A stretch of 34,108 bases of DNA, from assembly GCA_002784945.1 (NCBI GenBank), contig PFMD01000021.1, positions 1-34,108 of the forward strand. The letters run 5' to 3'. The notes beneath the pieces are model-generated. The model saw nothing but the letters and a program-made list of their open reading frames with translations, was not told the origin of the DNA and made no database searches. Positions 1-6,643 of this stretch are shown piece by piece; position 1 is the stretch's first letter, and each line of letters begins with the position of its first letter. Made by a program: the position numbers and the translations under genes. The DNA comes from Candidatus Kerfeldbacteria bacterium CG_4_10_14_0_8_um_filter_42_10 (lineage in GTDB: Bacteria > Patescibacteriota > Patescibacteriia > UM-FILTER-42-10).

Positions 1-500
1 ACATCGTTCTTTCCACCCTGCATACCAATGATGCTTTTGGAGCCATTCCCAGATTAATCGACATGAAAATCGAACCTTTTTTGATTTCTTCTTCGCTGAA
101 CGTGGTGGTCGCTCAAAGACTAGTAAGAAAAATCTGTCCCTTCTGTCAGCAAAAGGCCGTTGTTCCTAAGGGTTTAGAAGAAGAAGTAATGATCGATCTC
201 CAAAAAATCCCCAAGATTTCCATTCCTCAAGACGTATCAATTGAGCGTCCCCTTAAATTTTATCGAGGAAAAGGATGCGCCCGCTGCGAGAACACTGGTT
301 ACAAAGGAAGAATGGCCATTGCCGAAGTGTTAGATATTAACGATAGTCTGGAAAGAATTATCGTGGAGGGGAGCAACCAAGACAAGATTAAAGAAGAGTT
401 CAAAAAACAGGGAATGCTTTCTATGAAGGAGGACGGAATACTCAAAGCGCTTCAAGGTTCTACCACTATAGAAGAGGTACTAAACGTTACTAGAGAATAA
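1..500 (+). CDS. pilB: Type IV pilus assembly ATPase PilB, C-terminal part (5' truncated by window edge)
   Basis: The reading frame is open from base 3, so the ORF-track ATG at 63 is internal. The first visible residues, [20 protein letters not shown], are the His-box region of PilB/GspE secretion ATPases, followed by the family segment [20 protein letters not shown]. The C-terminal tetracysteine zinc motif is intact (CPFC, then CARC about 55 residues later). PilB hydrolyses ATP at the cytoplasmic base of the pilus to drive extension. About 165 residues are visible; the Walker A and B parts lie outside the window. A response regulator and a PilT-like ATPase follow on the same strand with short gaps, so this is the 3' end of a larger pilus operon. 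The assignment to PilB rather than GspE rests on the pilus context. Confidence 0.95.
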   Translation, partial: IVLSTLHTNDAFGAIPRLIDMKIEPFLISSSLNVVVAQRLVRKICPFCQQKAVVPKGLEEEVMIDLQKIPKISIPQDVSIERPLKFYRGKGCARCENTGYKGRMAIAEVLDINDSLERIIVEGSNQDKIKEEFKKQGMLSMKEDGILKALQGSTTIEEVLNVTRE

Positions 501-534
501 AATTTAACCATTCTTAAAATTAATTAATAAAGCT

Positions 535-927
535 ATGCAAATTACGGGTGTTGAGTCCAAAAAGAAAATTCTATTGGTAGAAGACGATTCCTTTTTGGCG
601 GGGATGTATGTTTCTAAATTGAATTTAGAAGATTTTAAAGTTAGTCTGGCCGACAACGGTGAAGACGGTTTAAAACTGGCCCAAGAACAGTTACCCGACT
701 TGGTTCTTTTGGACATCCTTCTGCCCCAAATGGACGGTTTTGAGGTATTAAAAAGATTAAAAGACGATCCGAAGACAGCTAAAATTCCTGTCATCCTTCT
801 GACTAATTTAGGGCAAAAAAAGGATGTTGACCGAGGGCTAGCGCTAGGGGCAGAAGATTATCTGATTAAGGCTCATTTTATGCCTAATGAAGTAATTGCC
901 AAGATAAAGAAAATTCTTAAATCATAA
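535..927 (+). CDS. Single-domain response regulator (CheY-like receiver)
   Basis: This 130-aa protein is a stand-alone receiver domain with no output domain. The acidic pocket is E16-D17-D18, the predicted phospho-acceptor is D60 in LVLLDILLP, the switch Thr is T90 in ILLTN, and the conserved Lys is K112 in YLIKA. Such proteins relay phosphorylation by protein-protein contact. It sits between pilB and the pilT-like gene, with 34 nt before it and only 4 nt after it, so it is probably co-transcribed with the motor ATPases and may tune pilus extension or retraction. No histidine kinase is present in the window. It closely resembles the receiver at 26640 (shared LLTNLGQ segment), suggesting paralogy. 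There is no clear Shine-Dalgarno sequence before the ATG. Confidence 0.93.
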   Translation: MQITGVESKKKILLVEDDSFLAGMYVSKLNLEDFKVSLADNGEDGLKLAQEQLPDLVLLDILLPQMDGFEVLKRLKDDPKTAKIPVILLTNLGQKKDVDRGLALGAEDYLIKAHFMPNEVIAKIKKILKS

Positions 928-931
928 AAAT

Positions 932-2029
932 TTGGAACAAGCTGATACCCAATCCTTAAGAACTAATGAGGAAATAGAAATTAATCGGATTTTGACGGCA
1001 GTAGCGGAATATAACGCTTCTGATCTTCATCTTTCGGTTGGCAACGCGCCAACAGTGCGAGTAGACGGCGAATTAGTGGCATTGAGAGAAGAAAAAGTGA
1101 TTACCCCTGATTTCATGAAAAAACTGAGCCTATTTTTTTTAGACGAAAAGCAGCGGGAAATTTTGAACAAAGAAAGAGAAATAGTATTTTCTTACAATTT
1201 TCAGGGTAGAATTCGTTTCAAAGTAGATCTTTTCTATCAAGAAGGATACCTTTCCGCTTCTTTAAGGTTAATCCCTTCCACGATAAAGAATCTAAAGGAA
1301 TTAGGGCTTCCCTTAATCGTGGAAAAGTTCCATCAAATAAAGAAGGGGTTAGTGATTGTTTGCGGTCCTTTTGCTTCAGGCCGTTCTTTTACCATCACCG
1401 CGTTAATTAATGAAGTGAACAATCATAGAAAAGAGCATATCCTAACGGTGGAAAAACCGATCGAATTTGTTTTTAACGACAACCAAAGCATAATTGAACA
1501 AAGGGAAGTCGGACGGGACACGAACTCATTTGAGCAGGCCTTAAAGGCCGCTTTTCGTGGCGATATTGACGTAATTATGATTGGTGAAATGAAATCAAAA
1601 GAAGTGATTAAAAATGCTTTAGATTTGGCCGAAGGGGGGCGTTTAGTGTATTCTGCCATGGAAACTGATTCTTCGATCAAAACCATTGAGAGAATCATTA
1701 ACAGCTTTGAAAGCGAAGAAAAGAATCAAGTAAGGGTTCAACTGGCTGAAGTTCTTGAAGGAATTATTGTACAGCGCTTGGTTCCCCGGGTCGGAGGGGG
1801 AAGAATTTTAGTAACGGAAATACTGGTTCCTAATCCGGCTACCCGTTCTATTATTCGGGAGGGTAATATTTATCAAATCAACAATGTACTGCAGACTTCC
1901 CGAGGCGAAGGAATGGTTTCGCTTGATCGGGCCCTGGCCGAGCTGGTTAAAACCGGAGAAATTATGTTAGAAAACGCGATTCAGTATGCCGTAGACGAAA
2001 ATAACCTGAAAAGAATGGCGCAACGGTAG
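932..2029 (+). CDS. pilT: PilT-family retraction ATPase with altered Walker A and His box
   Basis: The 365-aa protein has the PilT fold: an N-terminal PAS-like domain (NASDLHLSVGNAPTVRVDG, about residues 28-46) and a RecA-like ATPase core. The Walker A is GPFASGRS (residues 145-152), with Arg at 151 where the family has Lys (GPTGSGKS). The Walker B region IMIGEM keeps Glu219. The His box, normally GTLHT, reads SAMET, with Glu244 in the His position. The late PilT segment QVRVQLAEVLEGIIVQRLVP is well kept. PilT normally powers pilus retraction; here ATP hydrolysis may be weak or lost while the hexamer fold is preserved. The start is a TTG 4 nt after the preceding stop, chosen because it gives the usual PilT N-terminus; no good Shine-Dalgarno is seen. 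The family is clear, but the activity is uncertain. Confidence 0.9.
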   Translation: MEQADTQSLRTNEEIEINRILTAVAEYNASDLHLSVGNAPTVRVDGELVALREEKVITPDFMKKLSLFFLDEKQREILNKEREIVFSYNFQGRIRFKVDLFYQEGYLSASLRLIPSTIKNLKELGLPLIVEKFHQIKKGLVIVCGPFASGRSFTITALINEVNNHRKEHILTVEKPIEFVFNDNQSIIEQREVGRDTNSFEQALKAAFRGDIDVIMIGEMKSKEVIKNALDLAEGGRLVYSAMETDSSIKTIERIINSFESEEKNQVRVQLAEVLEGIIVQRLVPRVGGGRILVTEILVPNPATRSIIREGNIYQINNVLQTSRGEGMVSLDRALAELVKTGEIMLENAIQYAVDENNLKRMAQR

Positions 2030-2035
2030 CGGACT

Positions 2036-2213
2036 AGCTTGTAGGAAATTAGCTTGTAGCTTATTAGCTGGCTTAATTGTTTCATTATTCTATTGTTTCA
2101 TGGTTTTTATTTCAACAATAATGAAGCAACGAACATCCAAAAAAGCTACCACCTACAAGCTACCAGCTAAGAAGCTAACAAGCTAAAAAGCTACTAACCT
2201 AAAAAGCTAAACA
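2036..2213 (+). repeat. Long imperfect inverted repeat built of AGCTTGTAGC-like units
   Basis: The 190-nt gap between pilT and pilC is one large imperfect hairpin. The left arm contains TTAGCTTGTAGCTTATTAGC. The right arm read in reverse complement contains TTAGCTTGTTAGCTTCTTAG, plus further AGCTTGTAGG copies. The inner part also pairs: TTGTTTCATTATT with AATAATGAAGCAA. There is no T-tract typical of a terminator. It resembles in style the other AT-rich hairpins at 20048 and 24611 but has a different unit. It is probably an intergenic repeat element, possibly an mRNA-stabilising stem between the two pilus genes. Confidence 0.75.
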
Positions 2214-2219
2214 AAATTA

Positions 2220-3428
2220 ATGTCAATTTACGATTACAAAGCGAAAGACTTGAAAGGCAACACCGTAACCGGCGCGGTGGAGGCTTCTTCTGAAATGGTA
2301 GCGGCGGACCTTTTAAAAGAAAAGGATTATATCGTATTGGCTTTATCAGAAAGAAAACGAAAAACTTTATTTCAATCTTCTTTAGGATTTTTGCACCGAG
2401 TTCCCAGAAAAGAAATAGTTGTTTTTGCCAGACAATTGTCCGTTATGATTTCTGCGACCGTTCCGATTGTAAAAGCGCTAAGGATTCTCACTAAACAGGC
2501 CGAAAATGTCACTTTTAAAATAATATTATCCGAGGTAGCGGACGAAGTAGACGGCGGCGCTAAACTTTCCGATGCGTTGGCCCGTTATCCCCAAGTATTC
2601 GATGACTTCTTTACCCACATGATTAAGACTGGGGAAACCACGGGTAAACTGGATGAAACTTTAAATTATCTGGCTGATCAAAAAGAAAAAGATTATGACC
2701 TGACCAGTAAAATAAAGGGAGCGATGATTTATCCTATTTTTATATTGTGCGGGCTATTCGCCGTGGGAGCGGTAATGATGATTTTTGTTATTCCTAAATT
2801 GACAGGAGTTTTAGAAGAGGCCGGAGCGGAATTGCCATTCTCTACCAAAATGCTAATTGGCGTCAGTAATTTTTTACAAAACTTTTGGTGGATGATAATT
2901 ATAATCATAATAGCAATAATTGCTTTGTACCGGGTCATTTATCGAACGGAAAGAGGAAAGGTGCAAATCGATCTGATTAAACTGAAAATTCCCGTTTTTG
3001 GAACGATGTTCAAAAAAATATACCTTACCCGTTTTGCCAGAAGTTTTTCAAACCTAATTGCCAGCGGAGTTCCTATCGCCCATTCTTTAGAGATTGTCGC
3101 CGACGTAGTAGGTAACAGCATTTTCAAGGATCTGACCCGAAAGACCATCAAAGAAGTAGAAGACGGTAATTCCGTTGCCACCGTTTTTGCCAAGAGCAAG
3201 ATAGTGCCGGTTATGGTAACCCAAATGTTAATGGTGGGGGAACAGACTGGCCGAATTGATTTAATTCTAAATAAACTAGCCGATTTTTATGCCAAGGAAG
3301 TAGAAAATCTTGTTGCTAACCTGGTTAGCTTGATAGAGCCTTTAATTATCGCCGTTCTGGGGGCAGGAGTGGCGGTGTTGGTTGTTTCTATTCTATTGCC
3401 CTTGTATAGTTTATCCACGGCTATTTAA
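2220..3428 (+). CDS. pilC: Type IV pilus inner-membrane platform protein PilC
   Basis: The 402-aa length is normal for PilC/GspF. It starts MSIYDYKAKDLKGNTVTGAV, the typical PilC beginning, and has two GspF domains: residues about 65-190 with FARQLSVMISATVPIVKAL and GETTGKLDETL, and about 268-390 with FARSFSNLIASGVPIAHSLE and GEQTGRIDLIL. Three hydrophobic segments are visible: about 168-195, 222-242 (a run of Ile) and 370-395. PilC sits in the membrane and couples the PilB/PilT motors to the growing pilus. No strong Shine-Dalgarno is present; the ATG is preceded by the AT-rich hairpin region. It is followed directly by palindromic sequence rather than a clear terminator. Confidence 0.96.
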   Translation: MSIYDYKAKDLKGNTVTGAVEASSEMVAADLLKEKDYIVLALSERKRKTLFQSSLGFLHRVPRKEIVVFARQLSVMISATVPIVKALRILTKQAENVTFKIILSEVADEVDGGAKLSDALARYPQVFDDFFTHMIKTGETTGKLDETLNYLADQKEKDYDLTSKIKGAMIYPIFILCGLFAVGAVMMIFVIPKLTGVLEEAGAELPFSTKMLIGVSNFLQNFWWMIIIIIIAIIALYRVIYRTERGKVQIDLIKLKIPVFGTMFKKIYLTRFARSFSNLIASGVPIAHSLEIVADVVGNSIFKDLTRKTIKEVEDGNSVATVFAKSKIVPVMVTQMLMVGEQTGRIDLILNKLADFYAKEVENLVANLVSLIEPLIIAVLGAGVAVLVVSILLPLYSLSTAI

Positions 3429-3441
3429 TAAAATCCCCGTA

Positions 3442-3462
3442 GGGGCAATTCATGAATTGCCC
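3442..3462. repeat. Palindromic repeat GGGCAATTCATGAATTGCCC
   Basis: GGGCAATTCATGAATTGCCC (3443-3462) is a perfect 20-nt self-complementary sequence just after the pilC stop. It is one of several unrelated palindromes in intergenic gaps here and resembles REP-type dispersed elements. The short ORF in the track that starts inside it (3452-3706) is not credible. Confidence 0.75.
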
Positions 3463-3478
3463 TTGCGGCTATCGTTTA

Positions 3479-3577
3479 TCCCGTTACTTGAAATACCTGG
3501 GCGGTTTCTGCAGCAGAGTCTTGTATCCGTGGGATGAGTTTTGCTACAGGGTAAATGCCTGTGGTCAAGTAACGGGA
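3479..3577. repeat. 99-nt structured palindromic element closed by a 13-bp perfect inverted repeat
   Basis: TCCCGTTACTTGA (3479-3491) is exactly complementary to TCAAGTAACGGGA (3565-3577). The 73 nt between them can fold further: TACC with GGTA near the ends, AGCA with TGCT, and ATCC-GTG-GGAT at the tip. It may be a REP-like mobile palindrome or a folded RNA. No family could be assigned. Together with the neighbouring palindrome and the two promoters it fills the 364-nt gap between pilC and the pilin gene. Confidence 0.6.
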
Positions 3578-3606
3578 TTTACTACTTGCTTATTTTCTGC
3601 TATAAT
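3578..3606 (+). promoter_or_regulatory. Candidate promoter TTTACT-N17-TATAAT
   Basis: A perfect -10 hexamer lies 17 nt after TTTACT, directly after the 99-nt palindrome. The transcript would start near 3613 and carries a small hairpin (GAATC-TCGC with GCGA-GG-GATTC, 3632-3660) before reaching the stronger pilin promoter. It could give a longer pilin leader or a small RNA. No open frame of interest follows it. Confidence 0.45.
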
Positions 3607-3708
3607 AATGTTGTTGATAACTTCCTGTCCCGAATCTCGCAGTAGTAGGGCGAGGGATTCCATTACTCAGTTATTCCTCGGGATTTCCGTGTTTTATTTA
3701 GTGTAAGT

Positions 3709-3737
3709 TTGACAGAACGGGTTTTTTTTAGTAATAT
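3709..3737 (+). promoter_or_regulatory. Strong sigma70-like promoter of the pilin gene (TTGACA-N17-TAATAT)
   Basis: The consensus -35 TTGACA is separated by exactly 17 nt from TAATAT. The predicted start near 3744 gives a leader of about 50 nt that ends in the strong Shine-Dalgarno GGAAGGAGGTGAG, 6-10 nt before the ATG at 3793. A dedicated strong promoter plus a strong ribosome binding site fits a highly expressed major pilin. Confidence 0.75.
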
Positions 3738-3792
3738 ACAATTAATAATTGTTTTAAGAATTAAAATCAAAAGAAGGGAAGGAGGTGAGAAA

Positions 3793-4269
3793 ATGAGAAA
3801 CAAAAAAGGCTTCACCTTAATCGAATTATTGGTCGTCATCGCGATTATTGGTTTATTGGCTACAATCGCCGTAGTGGCATTGAATAGCGCCAGAACCAGT
3901 TCTCGAGACGCCAAAAGAGTAGCGGACGTAAGACAAGTGCAGACCGGTTTAGAGATGTATTTTAATTCTCAAACCCAATATCCTTATGGTGCGGGTTGTG
4001 GAACTTATGCTAGTCCGGTTAGACTTTCGGCACTAGCAACAGCCGCCTGTAGTCCCGCTTTAGTACCATTTGTCACCGGAATCGGCAATATCACAGATCC
4101 AGTTAGTTCGAACACTACTCCTTGTGACGCCGACACACAATCAAACAACTGTGACTACGGGTATGCCGCTCCAACAGCTCCCTATTACGTGATATATTTT
4201 TCACTAGAGGGAACATCGGGTAGCTTTGAAGCAGGTCCTCACACCGCTACATCCGCTGGTATTCTATAA
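3793..4269 (+). CDS. Type IV major pilin-like protein (prepilin N-terminal signal)
   Basis: The ORF track begins at 3709, but the ATG at 3793 is preferred: it follows GGAGGTGAG and gives the short leader MRNKKG before the class III prepilin cleavage site G-FTLIELLVVIAIIGLLA, with Glu5. The mature protein is about 152 aa. The N-terminal hydrophobic helix is followed by ALNSARTSSRDAKRVADVRQ, typical of pilins of this kind, then a small globular domain with five cysteines (GCG, ACS, TPC, NNC) that could form disulfides. It is likely the main pilus subunit, processed by the prepilin peptidase at 16688 and assembled by PilB/PilC. It is a single-gene unit with its own promoter and terminator. Confidence 0.93.
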   Translation: MRNKKGFTLIELLVVIAIIGLLATIAVVALNSARTSSRDAKRVADVRQVQTGLEMYFNSQTQYPYGAGCGTYASPVRLSALATAACSPALVPFVTGIGNITDPVSSNTTPCDADTQSNNCDYGYAAPTAPYYVIYFSLEGTSGSFEAGPHTATSAGIL

Positions 4270-4282
4270 AATTGAAATTTCC

Positions 4283-4325
4283 AAAAGAGCCTTAAATGTC
4301 TTTAAATAAGACGAGGGCTCTTTTT
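4283..4325 (+). terminator. Rho-independent terminator after the pilin gene
   Basis: AAAAGAGCC pairs with GGGCTCTTTT across a 24-nt loop region and is followed by TTTTT. It lies 14 nt after the pilin stop codon and should isolate the pilin transcript from the glycan genes. Confidence 0.8.
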
Positions 4326-4336
4326 GGTTTTGAATT

Positions 4337-4402
4337 GGTAGGCGAAATGCCGATTTATCCACCGAAGTCCTTCGGAGGACGAAGGCGGACGTTTCGCCTA
4401 CC
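4337..4402. repeat. Palindromic element with GGTAGGCGAAA ends
   Basis: GGTAGGCGAAA (4337-4347) is the exact reverse complement of TTTCGCCTACC (4392-4402). The centre carries a second hairpin, CCGAA-GTCC-TTCGG. It lies between the pilin terminator and the next promoter and is probably a REP-like intergenic element. Confidence 0.7.
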
Positions 4403-4414
4403 GTGAGAGTGAGG

Positions 4415-4420
4415 TATAAT
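4415..4420 (+). promoter_or_regulatory. -10 element TATAAT implying a leaderless transcript
   Basis: TATAAT is followed by only 6 nt before the ATG at 4427, so the expected +1 is the A of the start codon. The -35 position (TTTCGC, 4392) lies in the arm of the preceding palindrome and is weak. No Shine-Dalgarno sequence is present, which fits leaderless translation. Confidence 0.5.
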
Positions 4421-4426
4421 TAAATC

Positions 4427-5731
4427 ATGAACCCACAAAAAATAATATATTTTCTTATTGGTTCGTTAGGATTGATTTTACCCCTTTTTTTGAATACCAC
4501 TTCAGATAATGAATTTACTTTTAATAAGACTTATCTTTTCCAGTTGATAATTTTGATTAGCGCGGCTTTTTTGTTTTTCACTTGGAATCAATTTTCCGAA
4601 ATGATTAAAAAATGCTGGAATAGTTTCAGGCTTACTTTTCTTGTCTTGGTATTTTATTTTGGCGTACTAGTGGTAAGCACGATTTTTTCTATTTCGCCGC
4701 AAATAAGTTTTTGGGGCGGAGGGAGACAACAAGGGCTAATGCAATTTTTGTTTTATTTGATTTTCTTTTTTGTTGTATTATTGATAAAACCCACCAAGAA
4801 AAAGATCATTCAGTTACTTTACTTTATTTGCGGCGTTTCTTTTCTGGTAAGCACTTTTGGGATATTAGAGTATTTTAAAATTCGTCCCTTTCCCTTCCCA
4901 GTTTATGATTCGGGAGTCGCCTCTACTTTGGGCCATCCCAGTTTTTTGGGAGCGTATCTGATAATGGTGTTGCCGATAACCATCGGTTTATTTTGTATTT
5001 CTAGCTTAAGACTAATTAGGTATATCCTAGGAATTACTTTTGTTTTTCAACTAATCGTTCTTTATTTAACTGAAACAAGAGCAGCTTGGCTTGCTTTCGG
5101 GCTTTCTCTATTTTTAGCCCTAATTCTTTTTCTTTTGAAAAGAGAAAAAGTAACCGCCCTTATCGCTTTGTTTATTCTGCTTCTGGGCTCTTTTGTTTTT
5201 CTAATCCAAAGCGGCTATTTAAGTAAAATAGACGTTTTGGAAACAGGTTCAGGCGCTTTAAGAATCACTTGGTGGGAGGATGCGGTAAAAGCGATTCAAA
5301 AAAGGCCGATTATTGGCTATGGTTTAGAAACCCAAGAAGATGTGCTAATGCCCTATTTTAATTCCGGCCAGATACTGGCCGGCCGGGTCGACCGGGCGCA
5401 TAATGAGATTTTAGACGATTTATTAACCACTGGCATTTTAGGCGCCGTCTCATTCTTTATTTTTGTTGGTTTGGTTTTTAAGGATGGAATTGATCATTAT
5501 TTTAAAAGTAAGGATCGGGAAAGGCGGATTATCTCACTGGCCTTGTTAACCGGCCTGGCCGCCTATTTTATTCAGGGAATGTTCAGTTTTTCCGTTACCA
5601 TCCTTTACGTCTATTTTTGGCTGTTGGCGGGGATGGTGGTTGTTTTGGCGAGAGGGGAGAAAGAAGCTGACAAACAAGATTTGCCTGTCTGTCTGCTGTC
5701 GCAGGCAACGGACAGGTCAGCTACGCGATAA
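4427..5731 (+). CDS. O-antigen ligase/polymerase family membrane protein, 5' part of an interrupted gene
   Basis: This 434-aa polytopic membrane protein has about 10-12 hydrophobic segments and the Wzy_C/O-antigen-ligase signature (RAHNEILDDLLTTGILG, about residues 325-341) preceded by a large periplasmic stretch with RITWWEDAVKAIQKRPIIGYG. Such enzymes transfer or polymerise lipid-linked glycan on the outer membrane face. The last 15-20 residues (about from DKQDLPVCLL) are encoded by a palindromic repeat, not by the native gene. The TPR part found in its paralogue at 7329-9254 is missing here but occurs separately at 6644-7294, after a transposase. The native parts of the two pieces (about 415 + 216 aa) add up to nearly the paralogue's 641 aa. 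It is therefore probably an insertion-split gene; the membrane half may still be made from its leaderless promoter. Confidence 0.85.
   Translation: MNPQKIIYFLIGSLGLILPLFLNTTSDNEFTFNKTYLFQLIILISAAFLFFTWNQFSEMIKKCWNSFRLTFLVLVFYFGVLVVSTIFSISPQISFWGGGRQQGLMQFLFYLIFFFVVLLIKPTKKKIIQLLYFICGVSFLVSTFGILEYFKIRPFPFPVYDSGVASTLGHPSFLGAYLIMVLPITIGLFCISSLRLIRYILGITFVFQLIVLYLTETRAAWLAFGLSLFLALILFLLKREKVTALIALFILLLGSFVFLIQSGYLSKIDVLETGSGALRITWWEDAVKAIQKRPIIGYGLETQEDVLMPYFNSGQILAGRVDRAHNEILDDLLTTGILGAVSFFIFVGLVFKDGIDHYFKSKDRERRIISLALLTGLAAYFIQGMFSFSVTILYVYFWLLAGMVVVLARGEKEADKQDLPVCLLSQATDRSATR
5684..5716. repeat. Palindrome at the 5' junction of the RAYT insertion
   Basis: CCTGTCTGT pairs with ACGGACAGG (one G-U pair), and the inner bases TGC-CAGGCA extend the fold. 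It lies inside the 3' end of the O-antigen ligase frame, whose C-terminal residues it encodes. This marks where foreign palindromic DNA begins. Confidence 0.65.
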
Positions 5732-5755
5732 AAATTTTGTTTATCAGATAAACAT

Positions 5756-6406
5756 ATGATCAAACTGCCGAAATTTAACATAGAAGGTCAAGTGCATTTT
5801 GTGACGACAAATGTTAGTAAGAAAACACCTTTATTTTCTGATAATCTATTTTGTGAGATTATAATAAGGAATTTAGAATTTTACCGGAAAAAGTTTATTT
5901 TTGAACTGTATGGTTATGTAATAATGCCGGATCATCTCCATTTGTTGATTTATCCTCGGCCTCGTCAGGAGACTCGGCCCACCCGTCAAGAGGCTCGGTT
6001 TACTCCATCTTTACCAATGGATATTTCGAAACCCCCTGCTGCCCAACGGGGTATGGTGAGGTCCCCTGACCTCACAAAAATAGAAAAGATCATGGAAGAT
6101 TTCAAGAAATATACTGCTAAAGAGATCATCACAGAATTAAAAAATAGCAAAAAGGATGATTTATTAAATGGATTCAAATTAAGCTATCCTAAGAAAAAGA
6201 AACATCAATACCGAATTTGGCAGAATGGTTTTTATGACTTTAATATCTATTCAGCGAAAAAATTTTTAGAAAAATTAAACTATATCCATGAAAATCCATT
6301 ACGTGCTGGTCTGGTCAAAAACTCCGAAGACTGGCCGTATTCTTCTTACCGAAACTACTATTCAGACGATGAGTCTTTAATAAAAATTAATCGGATTGGA
6401 TTATGA
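5756..6406 (+). CDS. REP-associated tyrosine transposase (RAYT, Y1/HUH family)
   Basis: This 216-aa protein has the Y1_Tnp layout. The HUH motif is MPDHLHLLI (His60-Leu-His62), and the C-terminal segment is KFLEKLNYIHENPLRAGLV followed by WPYSSY, both typical of TnpA_REP-type proteins; the catalytic Tyr is expected in this C-terminal helix. RAYTs are single-strand nickases thought to mobilise REP palindromes. An unusual low-complexity insert (about residues 69-105, with RQETRPTRQEAR and then a palindrome-encoded stretch) follows the HUH motif. Palindromes lie on both sides: 5684-5716 before it and CCCGTTAGAAG/CTTCTAACGGG directly after its TGA stop. A second copy of that downstream palindrome lies at 18242. 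The ATG follows a short GTTTATC-A-GATAAAC hairpin with no Shine-Dalgarno. Confidence 0.9.
   Translation: MIKLPKFNIEGQVHFVTTNVSKKTPLFSDNLFCEIIIRNLEFYRKKFIFELYGYVIMPDHLHLLIYPRPRQETRPTRQEARFTPSLPMDISKPPAAQRGMVRSPDLTKIEKIMEDFKKYTAKEIITELKNSKKDDLLNGFKLSYPKKKKHQYRIWQNGFYDFNIYSAKKFLEKLNYIHENPLRAGLVKNSEDWPYSSYRNYYSDDESLIKINRIGL
6056..6075. repeat. Palindrome inside the RAYT coding sequence
   Basis: GTGAGGTC-CCCT-GACCTCAC is a perfect 8-bp inverted repeat within the open frame. It lies in the low-complexity insert of the transposase and is translated in frame as part of GMVRSPDLTK. Confidence 0.65.
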
Positions 6407-6525
6407 ATCCCGTTAGAAGCCGCGATCGCAATCAGTAAAATAAATTACAATAATACAATGAATACAAATTTTAAATATAAACATAATTATCAGCAGTTTA
6501 GATCGCGATCTGCTTCTAACGGGAT
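6407..6525. repeat. REP/BIME-like element (CCCGTTAGAAG family, copy 1)
   Basis: ATCCCGTTAGAAGC (6407-6420) is the exact reverse complement of GCTTCTAACGGGAT (6512-6525). Inside, GCGATC and GATCGC add to the stem. It starts at the base after the RAYT stop codon, the usual relation of a RAYT to its cognate REPs. A related half-site, CCCCTAACGGAATGA, lies at 6633-6647. A TACAAT box 6 nt before ATG 6458 lies inside the element. Confidence 0.8.
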
Positions 6526-6591
6526 GAATCCAGTTAGAGAAGAAAACCATAAAGGTAGCACTCAAGCTTCTGCTCGGGACTTCCGGTCGGA

Positions 6592-6640
6592 GCAGGCCTG
6601 CCCTGAGCCGAGCCGAAGGGGGCTTCGACCTGCCCCTAAC
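6592..6640. repeat. GC-rich palindromic repeat at the 3' junction of the insertion
   Basis: GAGCAGG near 6590 pairs with CCTGCCCC near 6630, with a GAAG-GGGG-CTTC hairpin between. The sequence is clearly more GC-rich than its surroundings. It is translated in the longer version of the next ORF as SEQACPEPSRRGLRPAP, which is not native protein. Confidence 0.55.
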
Positions 6641-6643
6641 GGA

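Noticed and set aside
3452-3706. 84-aa ORF starting in the pilC-pilin gap
   Set aside because: It starts inside a perfect palindrome, runs through a second structured palindrome and a promoter, and has no Shine-Dalgarno or recognisable protein features.
6458-6643. N-terminal 62 codons of the 278-aa ORF as native protein
   Set aside because: The stretch is encoded by REP-like palindromes (GCTTCTAACGGG, GCAGG/CCTGC) and has low-complexity composition; native TPR protein resumes at ATG 6644.
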